From: Acidimicrobiales bacterium
GTDB lineage: Bacteria > Actinomycetota > Acidimicrobiia > Acidimicrobiales > Aldehydirespiratoraceae
NCBI GenBank assembly: GCA_021604885.1
Contig: BQJV01000001.1
Location: forward strand, 1 to 64,000
DNA length: 64,000 nucleotides
Reading direction: 5' to 3'
Shown piece by piece: positions 17,801 through 25,278 of the stretch; position 1 is the first letter of the stretch, and each line of letters begins with the position of its first letter. A program made the translations under genes and the position numbers. Under the pieces are notes generated by a model. The model saw only the letters and a list, made by a program, of their open reading frames with translations, was not told where the DNA came from and did no database searches.

Positions 17801-18107
17801 GGTCGTCTCCGATGGCGAACGATGTCGACACCGACTTTGGCGCCGACGCGGTCACGTCGAAACCCCGGACCGAGTCCTCGCCATACGGTCGACCGAGGTG
17901 CGCTTCGCCACGTGCTCGAGGATGTAGTCCGGCCATGATGCGGAGGAACTCGCCGTCGATGATCTCGCCTTCGAGCCCGAACCGTTCAGCGCCGCGGCCG
18001 TGCCAGATCCCCTTGGGTTCGCCAGAGTCGAGGTAGTAGTTCGGCAGCGCCTCGACGTAGTAGGCACCGGCGTCGGCGCCCTTGAGCGTGGTGGCGCGCG
18101 CCGTCAT
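14820..18107 (-). CDS. MobF-type conjugative relaxase-helicase (TrwC/TraA-like)
   Basis: A 1095-aa protein. The N-terminal TrwC relaxase domain has candidate nucleophile tyrosines (GAYYVEALPNYY, about residues 13-24) and the three-histidine metal motif in DPQLHTHIVIAN (about 163). Next comes a RecD/TraI-like helicase with Walker A GPAGTGKTT (about residue 460), Walker B VIVDEAGM and TSHATQGRTVDRS. The long C-terminus is coiled-coil and basic. ATG 18107 has GGGAGG upstream. By family knowledge it nicks oriT, stays attached to the transferred strand and unwinds DNA. No transfer-pore genes are nearby, so it would need a helper conjugative system. The short gap to the excisionase-like gene may contain oriT. 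Confidence 0.92.
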   Translation of the reverse strand: MTARATTLKGADAGAYYVEALPNYYLDSGEPKGIWHGRGAERFGLEGEIIDGEFLRIMAGLHPRARGEAHLGRPYGEDSVRGFDVTASAPKSVSTSFAIGDDQTRAQVLDAHDAAVATVVDWIEAHAHTRYRINGDVSIVDAEGIIAATFRQHTSRALDPQLHTHIVIANRVRSPDGRWLALDARSLKMDQRTLSAIYHATLRSQLTARLGVEWEPVVNGIAEIAHVPRAVLEEFSARTADVQRRIDEKLDRFIDAFDRDPTPRERWRLEREAVIDSRPPKSHDVAAAGLHRDWTERVEELGHTPERLVRRATGRQSGRDLDMPTVDKMIDQAMQLLSEKQSSWRPAELTREIAAAIPTTAVIHRDDIGHVLDTLTNYAIRKRCVDISRPIPNSATLRRDGRPITESIADRALTTADILAQEERLLAWAERRMTRDGIDSADAIDRARVELTGPQAETAAAIAGDADLVLVVGPAGTGKTTALAPAVEQLRAEGRPAFGVAPSAAAADVLASETGIDADTIDKLLTEHSLDRPPQHRYDLPVGTTVIVDEAGMVPTDRLDTLAQLADNRGWRIALVGDPMQFSAVGRGGMFDHLIDTHGAIELDQVHRFTHDWERHASLRLRRGDPTVADVYDLEGRLHGGTATRMDREALDAWWTARRDGETVVLAASTNETVARLNHAAQQRRIATGELDNRGRHVDAGGYRFWAGDEIATRRNHRQLHTDQGLMIRNRDQWTIHTIHRNGDLSVHGRSGTIRLPADYVQHHVELAYAQTSHATQGRTVDRSILVLDGPTDVRGIYVAMTRGRNHNDAYIATIGEDTALDIFADAMTRSWIDQPALARQAELAGHNRHRPGTLPPEELRSLLGQQAQLTSTLDQLRTDLDELPRDYQWARHDLERVKQQLESTTARLQAAHDTIARHDRPFRRKGHENAIRNAHHDIENLPVDISTQRTHIGKLSDKHHDIDRRLHKAEQLDQRRPTLETQLTDIDARLSEDRRIRTRQIRRDPPSRIVDTLGPRPNGGQPSRAWDNAAGRIDQHQAAFGLTKGLGPTKGRKLPRGFLFSRALAAGDQRSIEQAITRERQQARQIEGPALRIR

Positions 18108-18142
18108 CGCCACCACCTCCCGGCACGGCTGGTCCATCTCGC

Positions 18143-18157
18143 GGCACGGGCCGTGCA
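18143..18157. other. Palindrome beside the relaxase gene, possible oriT component
   Basis: GCACGG-G-CCGTGC lies about 37 bases upstream of the relaxase start, in the 108-bp gap to the excisionase-like gene. MobF relaxases usually nick near a short inverted repeat close to their own gene, which makes this a candidate. There is no direct evidence for a nick site. Confidence 0.25.
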
Positions 18158-18215
18158 CTCGTCTGTCGCTTGTTGGTTAGGTCGTCGGGAGGTGGAGGTG
18201 AGATGCATGACGGAC

Positions 18216-18614
18216 TCAGCTGAACGGGAGGGTGAGCTGGTTGCTGTTCGCCGGTCTCCGCTTGCGGCGGCGTCGTGGCCGCGCCGTTTGAGTCGGCGGT
18301 CGCGCTGGAGCGGGGTCGTCTGTCGGTGCCGGCTCCGGCTCGATGGCTCGGTCGGCTGGTGCAGGCTTCGCAGTGTGGCCGTTGGGCTTGGCACGATCGG
18401 ACGGCTCGGGGATGAAGAGAACCGGCGCACCGAGTTGTTCTTCGAGCCACGCCCGCGGGACGCGGAGCTGGCCGCCGACTTCGCGAACCATGAGGCCGGA
18501 CTCGCCGTTGGTGACGCGCCACTCCTGGCTCATGGCGTAGGCCTTCGTGCGACCGATGCGCAGAACTCGAGCGGCTTCTTCGATTGTCAGGGCGTCCGGT
18601 GGTCGCTCGTCCAT
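18216..18614 (-). CDS. Excisionase-like winged-helix DNA-binding protein
   Basis: A 132-aa protein. The N-terminal MerR/Xis-type helix-turn-helix (LTIEEAARVLRIGRTKAYAMSQ, about residues 9-30) is followed by a wing (GLMVREVGGQLRVPRAWLEEQLG). The second half is a proline/arginine-rich linker with a basic cluster (RPRRRRKRRP) and the C-terminal peptide QLTLPF. That peptide resembles the beta-clamp-binding consensus, a resemblance I note without proof. Excisionase (HTH_17) proteins of actinobacterial integrative elements have this domain. Its place between relaxase and integrase genes fits recombination-directionality control. It may instead regulate relaxase expression. Confidence 0.72.
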   Translation of the reverse strand: MDERPPDALTIEEAARVLRIGRTKAYAMSQEWRVTNGESGLMVREVGGQLRVPRAWLEEQLGAPVLFIPEPSDRAKPNGHTAKPAPADRAIEPEPAPTDDPAPARPPTQTARPRRRRKRRPANSNQLTLPFS

Positions 18615-18698
18615 GTCACCGCCTCACTCGTTGATCACTCAACTTCGACGTAGACCACCCAGGAATATCATCGGTGTGATTCGAATGCAACCGCGCGG

Positions 18699-18735
18699 TA
18701 GACAAACCTGCATGCACGTTGACTAGAGTGGGTAG
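18699..18735 (+). promoter_or_regulatory. Probable leaderless promoter of the XRE-integrase operon
   Basis: A -10-like TAGAGT (18724-18729) sits exactly six bases before ATG 18736. A weak -35 TAGACA lies at 18699-18704 with a long 19-bp spacer. The region is shared with the divergent excisionase-like gene, so regulation may be joint. Confidence 0.4.
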
Positions 18736-19401
18736 ATGGCCCGCCGAAAAAACGACAACGCCTGGACCCCGAACCAGATCGTCGCCTACCGCATCCACGA
18801 GGCCCGCAGGATGCGGGGATGGACCCAGGAACAGGCAGCGGCCGAACTCGAGCCCTACCTCGGATCGAAGCTGTCGACGGCCAGCTTCTCGGCCATCGAG
18901 CGATCGTTCGCCGGCGGCCGCATCCGCCAGTTCAACGCCGACGAGATCCTCGCCCTGTCCCGAGGTTTCCGTCTGCCGATCGGCTGGTTCTTCACGCCTC
19001 CCCCAGTGATGGAGAACATCGACATCTCCACCCCCGACGCGAAAGGCGGCGGCTGGGAACCGCTCCTGCTGATCGACGCCATCTTGGGCAACCCCGACAC
19101 GCTGCCCGAGTGGGAGGAAGCACTGCGACTCTGGTCGATCTCTCCTGGCCGCATGCGGATCTACGACGACGGCCGGATGGAGGATCTCGGCCGCGAGGTC
19201 GAGGACGTGCACGACGGCATCGACACCTTCGTCAAGGGCAGAGCCCGGATTCGCCTGGGCGAGATGTTCGGCGACATCGAACGGGCGAAGGAGGTCCTCG
19301 CCGGACTCACCGACCTCCTCGACGAGCTCGACGACGTCCCAGCCACTGCGGACGATCCGACACGAGCTGACACGGGCAAGAAGAAGGGCGGGAACACATG
19401 A
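18736..19401 (+). CDS. XRE-family transcriptional regulator coupled to the integrase
   Basis: A 221-aa protein with an N-terminal helix-turn-helix (IVAYRIHEARRMRGWTQEQAAAELEPYLG, about residues 14-42) of the Cro/cI type, then a segment (SAIERSFAGGRIRQFNADEILALSRGFRLPIGWFF) seen in actinobacterial element regulators. The C-terminal half is helical and acidic (RLGEMFGDIERAKEVLAGLTDLLDEL). Its stop overlaps the integrase start (ATGA), so integrase synthesis depends on it. It is probably the decision regulator controlling integration/excision. The promoter looks leaderless. Confidence 0.82.
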   Translation: MARRKNDNAWTPNQIVAYRIHEARRMRGWTQEQAAAELEPYLGSKLSTASFSAIERSFAGGRIRQFNADEILALSRGFRLPIGWFFTPPPVMENIDISTPDAKGGGWEPLLLIDAILGNPDTLPEWEEALRLWSISPGRMRIYDDGRMEDLGREVEDVHDGIDTFVKGRARIRLGEMFGDIERAKEVLAGLTDLLDELDDVPATADDPTRADTGKKKGGNT

Positions 19402-20546
19402 GGGGCCACATCGCCAAGAAGGGCAACCGCTACTACGCCGTCGTCTACGAGGGGATCGACCCAGCGACCGGCAAGCCTCGGCACCGGTGGCACAGCGCAG
19501 GCGACACCAAGAAGGGCGCCGAGAAGATCCTCGGCGATCTCGTCAAGCGGATGCACGACGGCGACTACCGATCGCCCGACAAGATCTCCCTCGGCGACTA
19601 CCTACTCGAACGCTGGCTGCCGTCGAAACGGACCCGAGTGAAGCCGTCGACGGCCGCCGCGTACGAGAGCAACATCCGGCTCCACATCAACCCCTACATC
19701 GGGCTGATCCCGCTCCAGAAGCTCCAGCCCGAGGACCTCGACGAGCTGTACGTGAAGCTGCTCACCGAGGGCAAGCGAAACGGCAGCGGTGGCGGCCTGT
19801 CGGCCAAGTCGGTGCGCAACGTCCACGCCACCATCCAGAGCGCGCTGTCCGACGCCACACGCAAGGGCACGGTGTTCCGCAACGTGGCCGACATTGCCGA
19901 CCCGCCGTCGATCAGTCGTAGCGGCCGATCGATGAACGTGTGGACCAGCGATCAGCTCCGAGCCTTCCTCTTTGAGATCGACGGCCACGACCTGTACCCG
20001 CTGTACTTCCTCGCCGCGACCACCGGGATGCGCCGGGGTGAGCTCGCCGGACTGCGCTGGCGCAACGTCGACCTCGACTCGGCACGGCTCACCGTGAACC
20101 AGCAGGTTGTGTCGGTCGAGTACGAGCTGATCGAGGACGACCTCAAGACCGCGTCGAGCCGTCGCACCATCGACCTCGACGAACAGACCATCGCCATGCT
20201 GCGGCACCATCGTCGCAGTCAGCTCGAAGAGCGAATGGCTACCGGTCAGCGACACGACGACGGCTTCGTGTTCGCCCGACCCAACGGCTCGCCGGTCCAT
20301 CCCGACCTCATCAGCCAGACGTTCCAGCGATTCATGGACCGGTCCGAGCTACCGACGATCCGGCTGCACGACCTTCGCCACACCCACGCCACGATCCTGC
20401 TTCAGCAGAAGGTCCACCCCAAAGTCGTGAGCGAACGCCTCGGCCACAGCAGCATCGCCTTCACCATGACCGTCTACCAGCACGTCATGCCCGGCATGCA
20501 GGCTCAGGCCGCCGCGACGTTCGGCGCTGCCGTGTTTGGCAAGTGA
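19398..20546 (+). CDS. int: Tyrosine recombinase / integrase of element 1
   Basis: A 382-aa site-specific recombinase. It has an N-terminal AP2-like arm-binding domain (RGHIAKKGNRYYAVVYEG... RHRWHSAGDTKKGAEKIL), a core-binding SAM-like domain (LLERWLPSKRTRVKPSTAAAYESNI) and a catalytic domain. The catalytic Arg is in TGMRRGELAGLRW, then HDLRHTHAT, LGHSS and the nucleophile Tyr in MTVYQHVMPG. All catalytic residues are present. Its probable targets are the tRNA-Met core and the TCCGTTAGAAG arm repeats. It lies 6 kb from core B instead of next to it, which is unusual for this class. Confidence 0.93.
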   Translation: MRGHIAKKGNRYYAVVYEGIDPATGKPRHRWHSAGDTKKGAEKILGDLVKRMHDGDYRSPDKISLGDYLLERWLPSKRTRVKPSTAAAYESNIRLHINPYIGLIPLQKLQPEDLDELYVKLLTEGKRNGSGGGLSAKSVRNVHATIQSALSDATRKGTVFRNVADIADPPSISRSGRSMNVWTSDQLRAFLFEIDGHDLYPLYFLAATTGMRRGELAGLRWRNVDLDSARLTVNQQVVSVEYELIEDDLKTASSRRTIDLDEQTIAMLRHHRRSQLEERMATGQRHDDGFVFARPNGSPVHPDLISQTFQRFMDRSELPTIRLHDLRHTHATILLQQKVHPKVVSERLGHSSIAFTMTVYQHVMPGMQAQAAATFGAAVFGK

Positions 20547-20613
20547 GCGAACAAACGCTCTCGGTCGTTCGTGGACGAGTTGAACCGAACCTCACGAGGT
20601 CAGCAGGATCCGT

Positions 20614-22155
20614 CTACACGCAGACAGAGCTGAGAACCTGCTGGGCGTACGAGGGGGAGATCGCCTCGAACACGCTCGGGCCGCTGTCCCGCACGTCCGC
20701 CTGCCCTGACGACAGATTCAGCTCAACAGCCGTGGAGATCGTGGCCGACGCTTCAGCGAACTCGTAGACGACGACGCCATCAACATGATCTTGGCCTTTC
20801 GGCCACCGAATCTGGCCATCCTCTGCCAGCAGATCGATCCATGCAGCCGTGACAGCCGGCGGAAGCAGAATCGGGTCAGCGTTGGGCTCGCGCCGGATCG
20901 ACAGCGATGCGTTTCCGTCAACGACCATGACCTGAAAGTCACCCGTAATGGGATGATCCTGGTCGCACTGCCGAGCGCAACTCCCGGCGGAGGCCCTCGC
21001 CAGCAGCGTTGACAGGGTGGCCACTCGGGGTCGCAGAACAACGGAGGGTGCGCCGCAGAAGGGGGACTCGACAAGGTAGGCCGATGGTCCAGTGGGATCG
21101 GCGTATGGCTGGATCCGAGTCCCGTCCGCAAGGATCGACACCACGGAGGTGGCACAGCCACCTTCGATCGCGCCAGCCTGGACGAAGAAGGCGAAGTTCA
21201 TGTCAGCGTCAACCGTCCCGTCGGGCAAGGTCCCGGGTTGTACCAGGGCCCCACTCGACAGATGCGCGCCGATCCCAGCACAGCAATCGTCATAGGTTTC
21301 GGCGGTGCACCACGGCTCGGCGTGAACCGCCCTCGTCGGCGGCTCGGAGGACGCCCCATCGACTGTCCCCGGCGGTTCGGGAGTAGCCGCTTCGCCACCT
21401 TGGCCCGCAACCCCAGCGTCACGAGTCTGGAGATCGGCATCCGCGGGAGCGGGGAGGTCGCCCGATTGCTCCGCTTCGATGCCACCGTCATCGGTGGCGG
21501 TTTCGTCGCGATCACCGATCCCACCGCTCGTTGCGAAGACGATCCCCGCCAGCATGACGACGGTTGCCACGGCCACCGATACGCGCCCGGTCCTTCGGAG
21601 CAGTCGGTCGACATGGGTCCGGATGCTTCGGCCTCGAACATGTCGGCGGTCAACCCAAGGGGCAAACCGAAGCCTGCTGAGGGCCTCAGCAACGCAGGCA
21701 TGGGCCACGAGAAACAGCATGGCTGAACCGGCGAGGAGAGAGTAGATCCAGGCTGAGTCGTTACCCCGCGCCCAGACCACGGACAGGACGCCCGCTCCAA
21801 ATGCTGCGCACAGCTCGAATGTGATCGAGCTTGCAAGCCGAGCGACTCTCACCCCGTGAAGGTAAGGACGTTCGCGGCCTCTTGGCCGGGCACGCTCGCG
21901 GAGCTGGCCACGATGCACGACAGCGGCATCCAGACGGACCACGAATAGCAGGCCGACCAGGAGCGGCACGAACTGCCCTCGACCAATGGAGGCGAGCCCG
22001 AGGCCCAGCGTTGCCTCGATGACGATGAGCACGGCAGCCGCGCGCGCGCCCTCGAACATGGCCGGGGAACGGTTCGAGTCCCGGCCGGCTGCCATCAGCC
22101 CGGCGCTCTCAATCGGGGAGAGACGGTGGGTGACCCGGGCGAACCCTTGAGCCAT
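20614..22155 (-). CDS. Unknown membrane protein with large extracytoplasmic domain
   Basis: A 513-aa protein I do not recognise. The N-terminal third has about four hydrophobic segments (AAAVLIVIEATLGLGLASIG / FVPLLVGLLFVVRL; SSITFELCAAFGAGVLSVVW; WIYSLLAGSAMLFLVAHACV; VSVAVATVVMLAGIVFATSG). A Pro/Glu/Asp-rich linker and a C-terminal domain of about 280 residues with eight or more cysteines (CTAETYDDCCAG, GCATSVVS, CARQCDQDHP) follow, which would lie outside and be disulfide-bonded. It is convergent with the integrase and divergent from a LysR-type regulator that may control it. A surface or sensor role is possible, but no function can be assigned. Confidence 0.62.
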   Translation of the reverse strand: MAQGFARVTHRLSPIESAGLMAAGRDSNRSPAMFEGARAAAVLIVIEATLGLGLASIGRGQFVPLLVGLLFVVRLDAAVVHRGQLRERARPRGRERPYLHGVRVARLASSITFELCAAFGAGVLSVVWARGNDSAWIYSLLAGSAMLFLVAHACVAEALSRLRFAPWVDRRHVRGRSIRTHVDRLLRRTGRVSVAVATVVMLAGIVFATSGGIGDRDETATDDGGIEAEQSGDLPAPADADLQTRDAGVAGQGGEAATPEPPGTVDGASSEPPTRAVHAEPWCTAETYDDCCAGIGAHLSSGALVQPGTLPDGTVDADMNFAFFVQAGAIEGGCATSVVSILADGTRIQPYADPTGPSAYLVESPFCGAPSVVLRPRVATLSTLLARASAGSCARQCDQDHPITGDFQVMVVDGNASLSIRREPNADPILLPPAVTAAWIDLLAEDGQIRWPKGQDHVDGVVVYEFAEASATISTAVELNLSSGQADVRDSGPSVFEAISPSYAQQVLSSVCV

Positions 22156-22265
22156 CCACCACGAGGGTCGGATGGTTCCATACAGTTATTCTCGCGAGGT
22201 TTGTGTGGCTTCCGCCACTGCGACGCGCCGATGTTGACGCCAGCGACAATCCCCGTTGGTGGCCC

Positions 22266-22277
22266 TATCATCTACAC
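22266..22277 (+). promoter_or_regulatory. Probable leaderless promoter of the LysR-type gene
   Basis: TATCAT (22266-22271) stands six bases before GTG 22278. No Shine-Dalgarno sequence is present. The 122-bp region is shared with the divergent membrane-protein gene. Confidence 0.42.
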
Positions 22278-23234
22278 GTGGACGACAAACCGCCTCGGCC
22301 CACCTATGACCAGCTGGCTGCTCTCGACGCAATCCGCAGGCACAAGAGTCTCGCAGGTGCCGCCGATGAGCTGTCAATCGAGCGAAGCAGCCTCTCCCAC
22401 CTCCTGGAAAGGCTGCAAAAGAGGACGCGGCAGGGACGCCTCCATGAGATCCACCAGGGCCGCGTCGTTCTCACGCCTGCCGGAGAACGGATAGCTCGCT
22501 CAGCCGCATCGGTGCTCGCGGGCTACCGCGACATCAGCCAGATCTCCGTCGGAGACGGCGGGATACGGATCACGCTCTGGATGTTCCCTGCACACCTGAT
22601 TCTGTTCGAGGCGACCTTGTTCGGCTTCGAGCGAGCCGGGGCGGTCGACCTTGAGTTCGGAGCGATCACCGACAGCGGGAGGGAGGGGCATTCGTTTGCC
22701 GCTCAGCTCGAACGGCTCGGATCGGGACTAGATGCCGTGATCGGACCCGGAGGGCACGAGGTGGGCCCACGCATCAAGGAGAAGCGTCTCTACGCATGGA
22801 AGTTGCGACTGATCGTTGAGGAGAGCAGCCCGTTCTACGCACAGCCTTCAGTCACGATTCGCGAGCTGGCGAAGAACCAGATCCCGCTGCTCGTAAGCCC
22901 TACCGGCCACAGCTCACGCCGCCTGATCGACGACGGTGCAGCTGACGCGCAACTCTCGTTGAACATCCGAGTTGAAGGCACCGACGTGGTCGCACTTCAG
23001 ATCCTCGGACGTCAAGGACGCGGAACTCCCATTTTGCCTGATGATTCCTTCGGCGTTGCACCTGACGCCGGATGGCCAGAAGTGAAGGGATCGCGGGGCC
23101 GGGCGCTTGGGGGTCACCACTCGATCTACTGGTCTGACGACCAGACACCCGAGAACGACGCTCGTACCCAGGCGATCAACCAGCTAGCGGTTCGCCTACG
23201 TCGAGCCGCCGAGAGATCGGGGTTCCCGAAGTAG
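22278..23234 (+). CDS. LysR-type transcriptional regulator
   Basis: A 318-aa regulator. The N-terminal winged helix-turn-helix (TYDQLAALDAIRRHKSLAGAADELSIERSSLSHLLERL, about residues 9-46) is LysR-like, with a linker (GRLHEIHQGRVVLTPAGERIARSAASVLAGY). The C-terminal two-lobed effector domain is less typical (LWMFPAHLILFEATLFGFERAG...). GTG 22278 is chosen because of the -10 hexamer six bases upstream and because the HTH begins just after it; an open frame continues to 22203. It is divergent from the unknown membrane protein, the classic layout for LysR control of a neighbour. Nothing connects it directly to the SIR2-HerA operon downstream, which is on the other strand. Confidence 0.78.
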   Translation: MDDKPPRPTYDQLAALDAIRRHKSLAGAADELSIERSSLSHLLERLQKRTRQGRLHEIHQGRVVLTPAGERIARSAASVLAGYRDISQISVGDGGIRITLWMFPAHLILFEATLFGFERAGAVDLEFGAITDSGREGHSFAAQLERLGSGLDAVIGPGGHEVGPRIKEKRLYAWKLRLIVEESSPFYAQPSVTIRELAKNQIPLLVSPTGHSSRRLIDDGAADAQLSLNIRVEGTDVVALQILGRQGRGTPILPDDSFGVAPDAGWPEVKGSRGRALGGHHSIYWSDDQTPENDARTQAINQLAVRLRRAAERSGFPK

Positions 23235-23314
23235 CCACCGCCGTGTCGCTGGTGGACGTGCGGCAGCCTGGCGGCCCGGGTCGCTGCAGGCGCATCCGAA
23301 TGGGCCGTCGGCTT

Positions 23315-23536
23315 TCAGGAAGCGAACGGCCCATTCGGATGCTGGTCGAGCTGTTCGCGGATGTATGCGCCCTTCGATGTCACCGGATATGCGAACTCCT
23401 CCCACACGTTCGCTGGGCAGCTGTCGTAACGCCACTCAGCTCCGTCAGGGAACCGCACCAAGATCGAGTCCTCCTCGGGCAGGTAAGCGATCGCGTCCGT
23501 GCGCGACGACTCCGGTGTCGGTATCCACTCGATCAA
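23315..23536 (-). CDS. KTSC-domain protein coupled to HerA
   Basis: A 73-aa protein that is almost entirely a KTSC domain. It has a small beta-rich fold with SSRTDAIAYLPEEDSILVRF, WRYDSCPANVWEEF and the signature TSKGAYIREQL near the C-terminus. Translation probably starts at TTG 23536, which overlaps the herA stop (TTGA) and has AGGGAGA just upstream. A longer frame would overlap herA by 40 bp. The KTSC domain is of unknown function and is found alone in phages and bacteria and fused to some lysyl-tRNA synthetases. Tight coupling suggests a third component of the SIR2-HerA operon. Confidence 0.75.
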   Translation of the reverse strand: MIEWIPTPESSRTDAIAYLPEEDSILVRFPDGAEWRYDSCPANVWEEFAYPVTSKGAYIREQLDQHPNGPFAS

Positions 23537-25278
23537 GGCTTTCTCCCTTCGCCCGGCGCAGTACCACGGCGCCATCCATCAATTGAATCTGCGAGTTCGA
23601 CACTCCCTGACGGCACCGACCGCCAGGAGTCGAGGTTTGGGTCACCAGCCTGCGGCTGAGGATTCGGGCGGTGAATCTGAACTCTCGTTGGCAGGATAAC
23701 TGCCTCTCCCGATACGAGCGCTTCGCCAGTCCTGAGAGATGGGAGCACGCCAGCGAGCCCTGCGACTGCGTCTGGCAATGCTGCTCGGACTGCGGATTGG
23801 TCGGCGCCGTTCGTAAGCCGGAGCGCGATGATCGTTCCGCACTGCGCAAGGGATGTCTCGGGCAACTCAGAGGGGCGCTGGCTGACCATCATCAACCCGA
23901 TGCCGTACTTGCGCCCCTCGCGCGCGATGCGATCCGCAGCCGCTTGGGCTAGTCCACCTCTGAGGTAGCGGTGCGCCTCCTCAAGCACGAAAAGGACCGG
24001 CCGTGGGCGCCCGATGCCGCTTCCTGTACTACGTACCCCGAGTTCGAATAGCAGATCGAGGACGAGCCCGATCGCTACGTCGGCGACCTCAAACGGCACG
24101 CCACTGAAGTCGAGCACTGACACCGGGCGGTGCGCGCCAAGCCACCGCGCTGCCAAGCCGGGCAGAGAATCCGGCTCAGTAGGGTCAGGAATTGCGAGGA
24201 AGAAGTCGAAGCGAGAGTCGGTCAGGCGAAGCCGGAGTCTGTCCGGTGCCGGGTTGTAGTGGCCGAATGTCGCCCCCTTGAACGGGGCTGCGTTGCCGAG
24301 CGCGTGGGGTTCGAAGGTCGCAGCGACGAGCGCCGCCGCGTCTCCGCTGTCCACTAGAGCCAGATCACCCGTTGCCCTATCCCGAATGGTCGCACGATTG
24401 TCGTAGTCAAGCCGGTACCAGACTGCTCGAAGATCGTAGGGAATCGGCGTGTCGGCCGTGATGGACTCGGCCTCCATGTCAAGCCACTCGGCAGCGATCG
24501 CGAACTCACGCCGTGCTTCGACGACGAGCTCGGCGAACCGGTCGGCGACCGTCCGGCTCTCGACACCGCAGAGCACTGAGAGAAGGCGCGACGCCGGGAG
24601 GGCCCAGTAGGGGATCTGAAGCTGGGTCGCCAGATCGGAGCCAACTGACAGGACCGAACCCGCATCACCTACTGCCGAGGCGTACTCACCATGCGGATCG
24701 ACAACGACGATGTTGGCCGACGGCCAGTCAGCCTCGAACCTCTGAAGGAGCGTGGCCACGGCGCTGGTCTTCCCGGATCCTGTCGAGCCGACAACGGCGC
24801 TGTGGCGCGTAACCAACCTTGAGGCATCCAATGTCAACGGTACATCGGGCGCCGCAGCGAGGACCCCCACTGAGACGCGTTCCGCGCCAGCCGGGGGGTA
24901 AACGGAGGCGAGGTCGTCACTCGTGGAGAAGTGCACCTCGTCATCTAGACCTGGATAGATACTCACTCCACGGTGGAAGCTGCCAAGCCCGTCCACCTCC
25001 CCAAGCAGCTGGACCTGGAGCCACCGCTTCCCCTGCTCAATGCTGTGAGCTGGCGCAAGCGGTGGAGAAAGCTCTGAGATGCCTACGAGGACAACTGACC
25101 CGAGGAGGGTGATCGAGCCCTGGGGAATCCGAACGATAGAACCAACCTGACCGACTGGGACTACACGCCCGCGCCACAACGGAGCGGTTCCCGCTAGTTC
25201 AGGTGAGAGCTCGACGGTCACTGTGGAACCAAGAACCTGCCGAACGCGCCCGATGCGCGTCCCGTCAGTCGACTTCAT
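23533..25278 (-). CDS. HerA-family hexameric DNA translocase
   Basis: A 581-aa ATPase. The N-terminal beta-barrel (HAS-barrel-like, IGRVRQVLGSTVTVELSPEL) is followed by Walker A GSTGSGKTS (residues 164-172), then VVDPHGEYAS, Walker B VLFVLEEAHRYL, an arginine-finger region (IAREGRKYGIGLMMVSQRP) and LRLTNGADQSAVRAALP. The start at ATG 25278 overlaps the SIR2 gene by 14 bp. HerA with NurA acts in DNA end-resection. When paired with a SIR2 protein, as here, it forms large supramolecular NADase/nuclease complexes that protect against phage. No NurA is present. Confidence 0.9.
   Translation of the reverse strand: MKSTDGTRIGRVRQVLGSTVTVELSPELAGTAPLWRGRVVPVGQVGSIVRIPQGSITLLGSVVLVGISELSPPLAPAHSIEQGKRWLQVQLLGEVDGLGSFHRGVSIYPGLDDEVHFSTSDDLASVYPPAGAERVSVGVLAAAPDVPLTLDASRLVTRHSAVVGSTGSGKTSAVATLLQRFEADWPSANIVVVDPHGEYASAVGDAGSVLSVGSDLATQLQIPYWALPASRLLSVLCGVESRTVADRFAELVVEARREFAIAAEWLDMEAESITADTPIPYDLRAVWYRLDYDNRATIRDRATGDLALVDSGDAAALVAATFEPHALGNAAPFKGATFGHYNPAPDRLRLRLTDSRFDFFLAIPDPTEPDSLPGLAARWLGAHRPVSVLDFSGVPFEVADVAIGLVLDLLFELGVRSTGSGIGRPRPVLFVLEEAHRYLRGGLAQAAADRIAREGRKYGIGLMMVSQRPSELPETSLAQCGTIIALRLTNGADQSAVRAALPDAVAGLAGVLPSLRTGEALVSGEAVILPTRVQIHRPNPQPQAGDPNLDSWRSVPSGSVELADSIDGWRRGTAPGEGRKP

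Noticed and set aside
18100..18215. Firm oriT assignment upstream of the relaxase
   Set aside because: Only one short palindrome is seen and no nick-site consensus is recognised, so it is listed as a weak candidate only.
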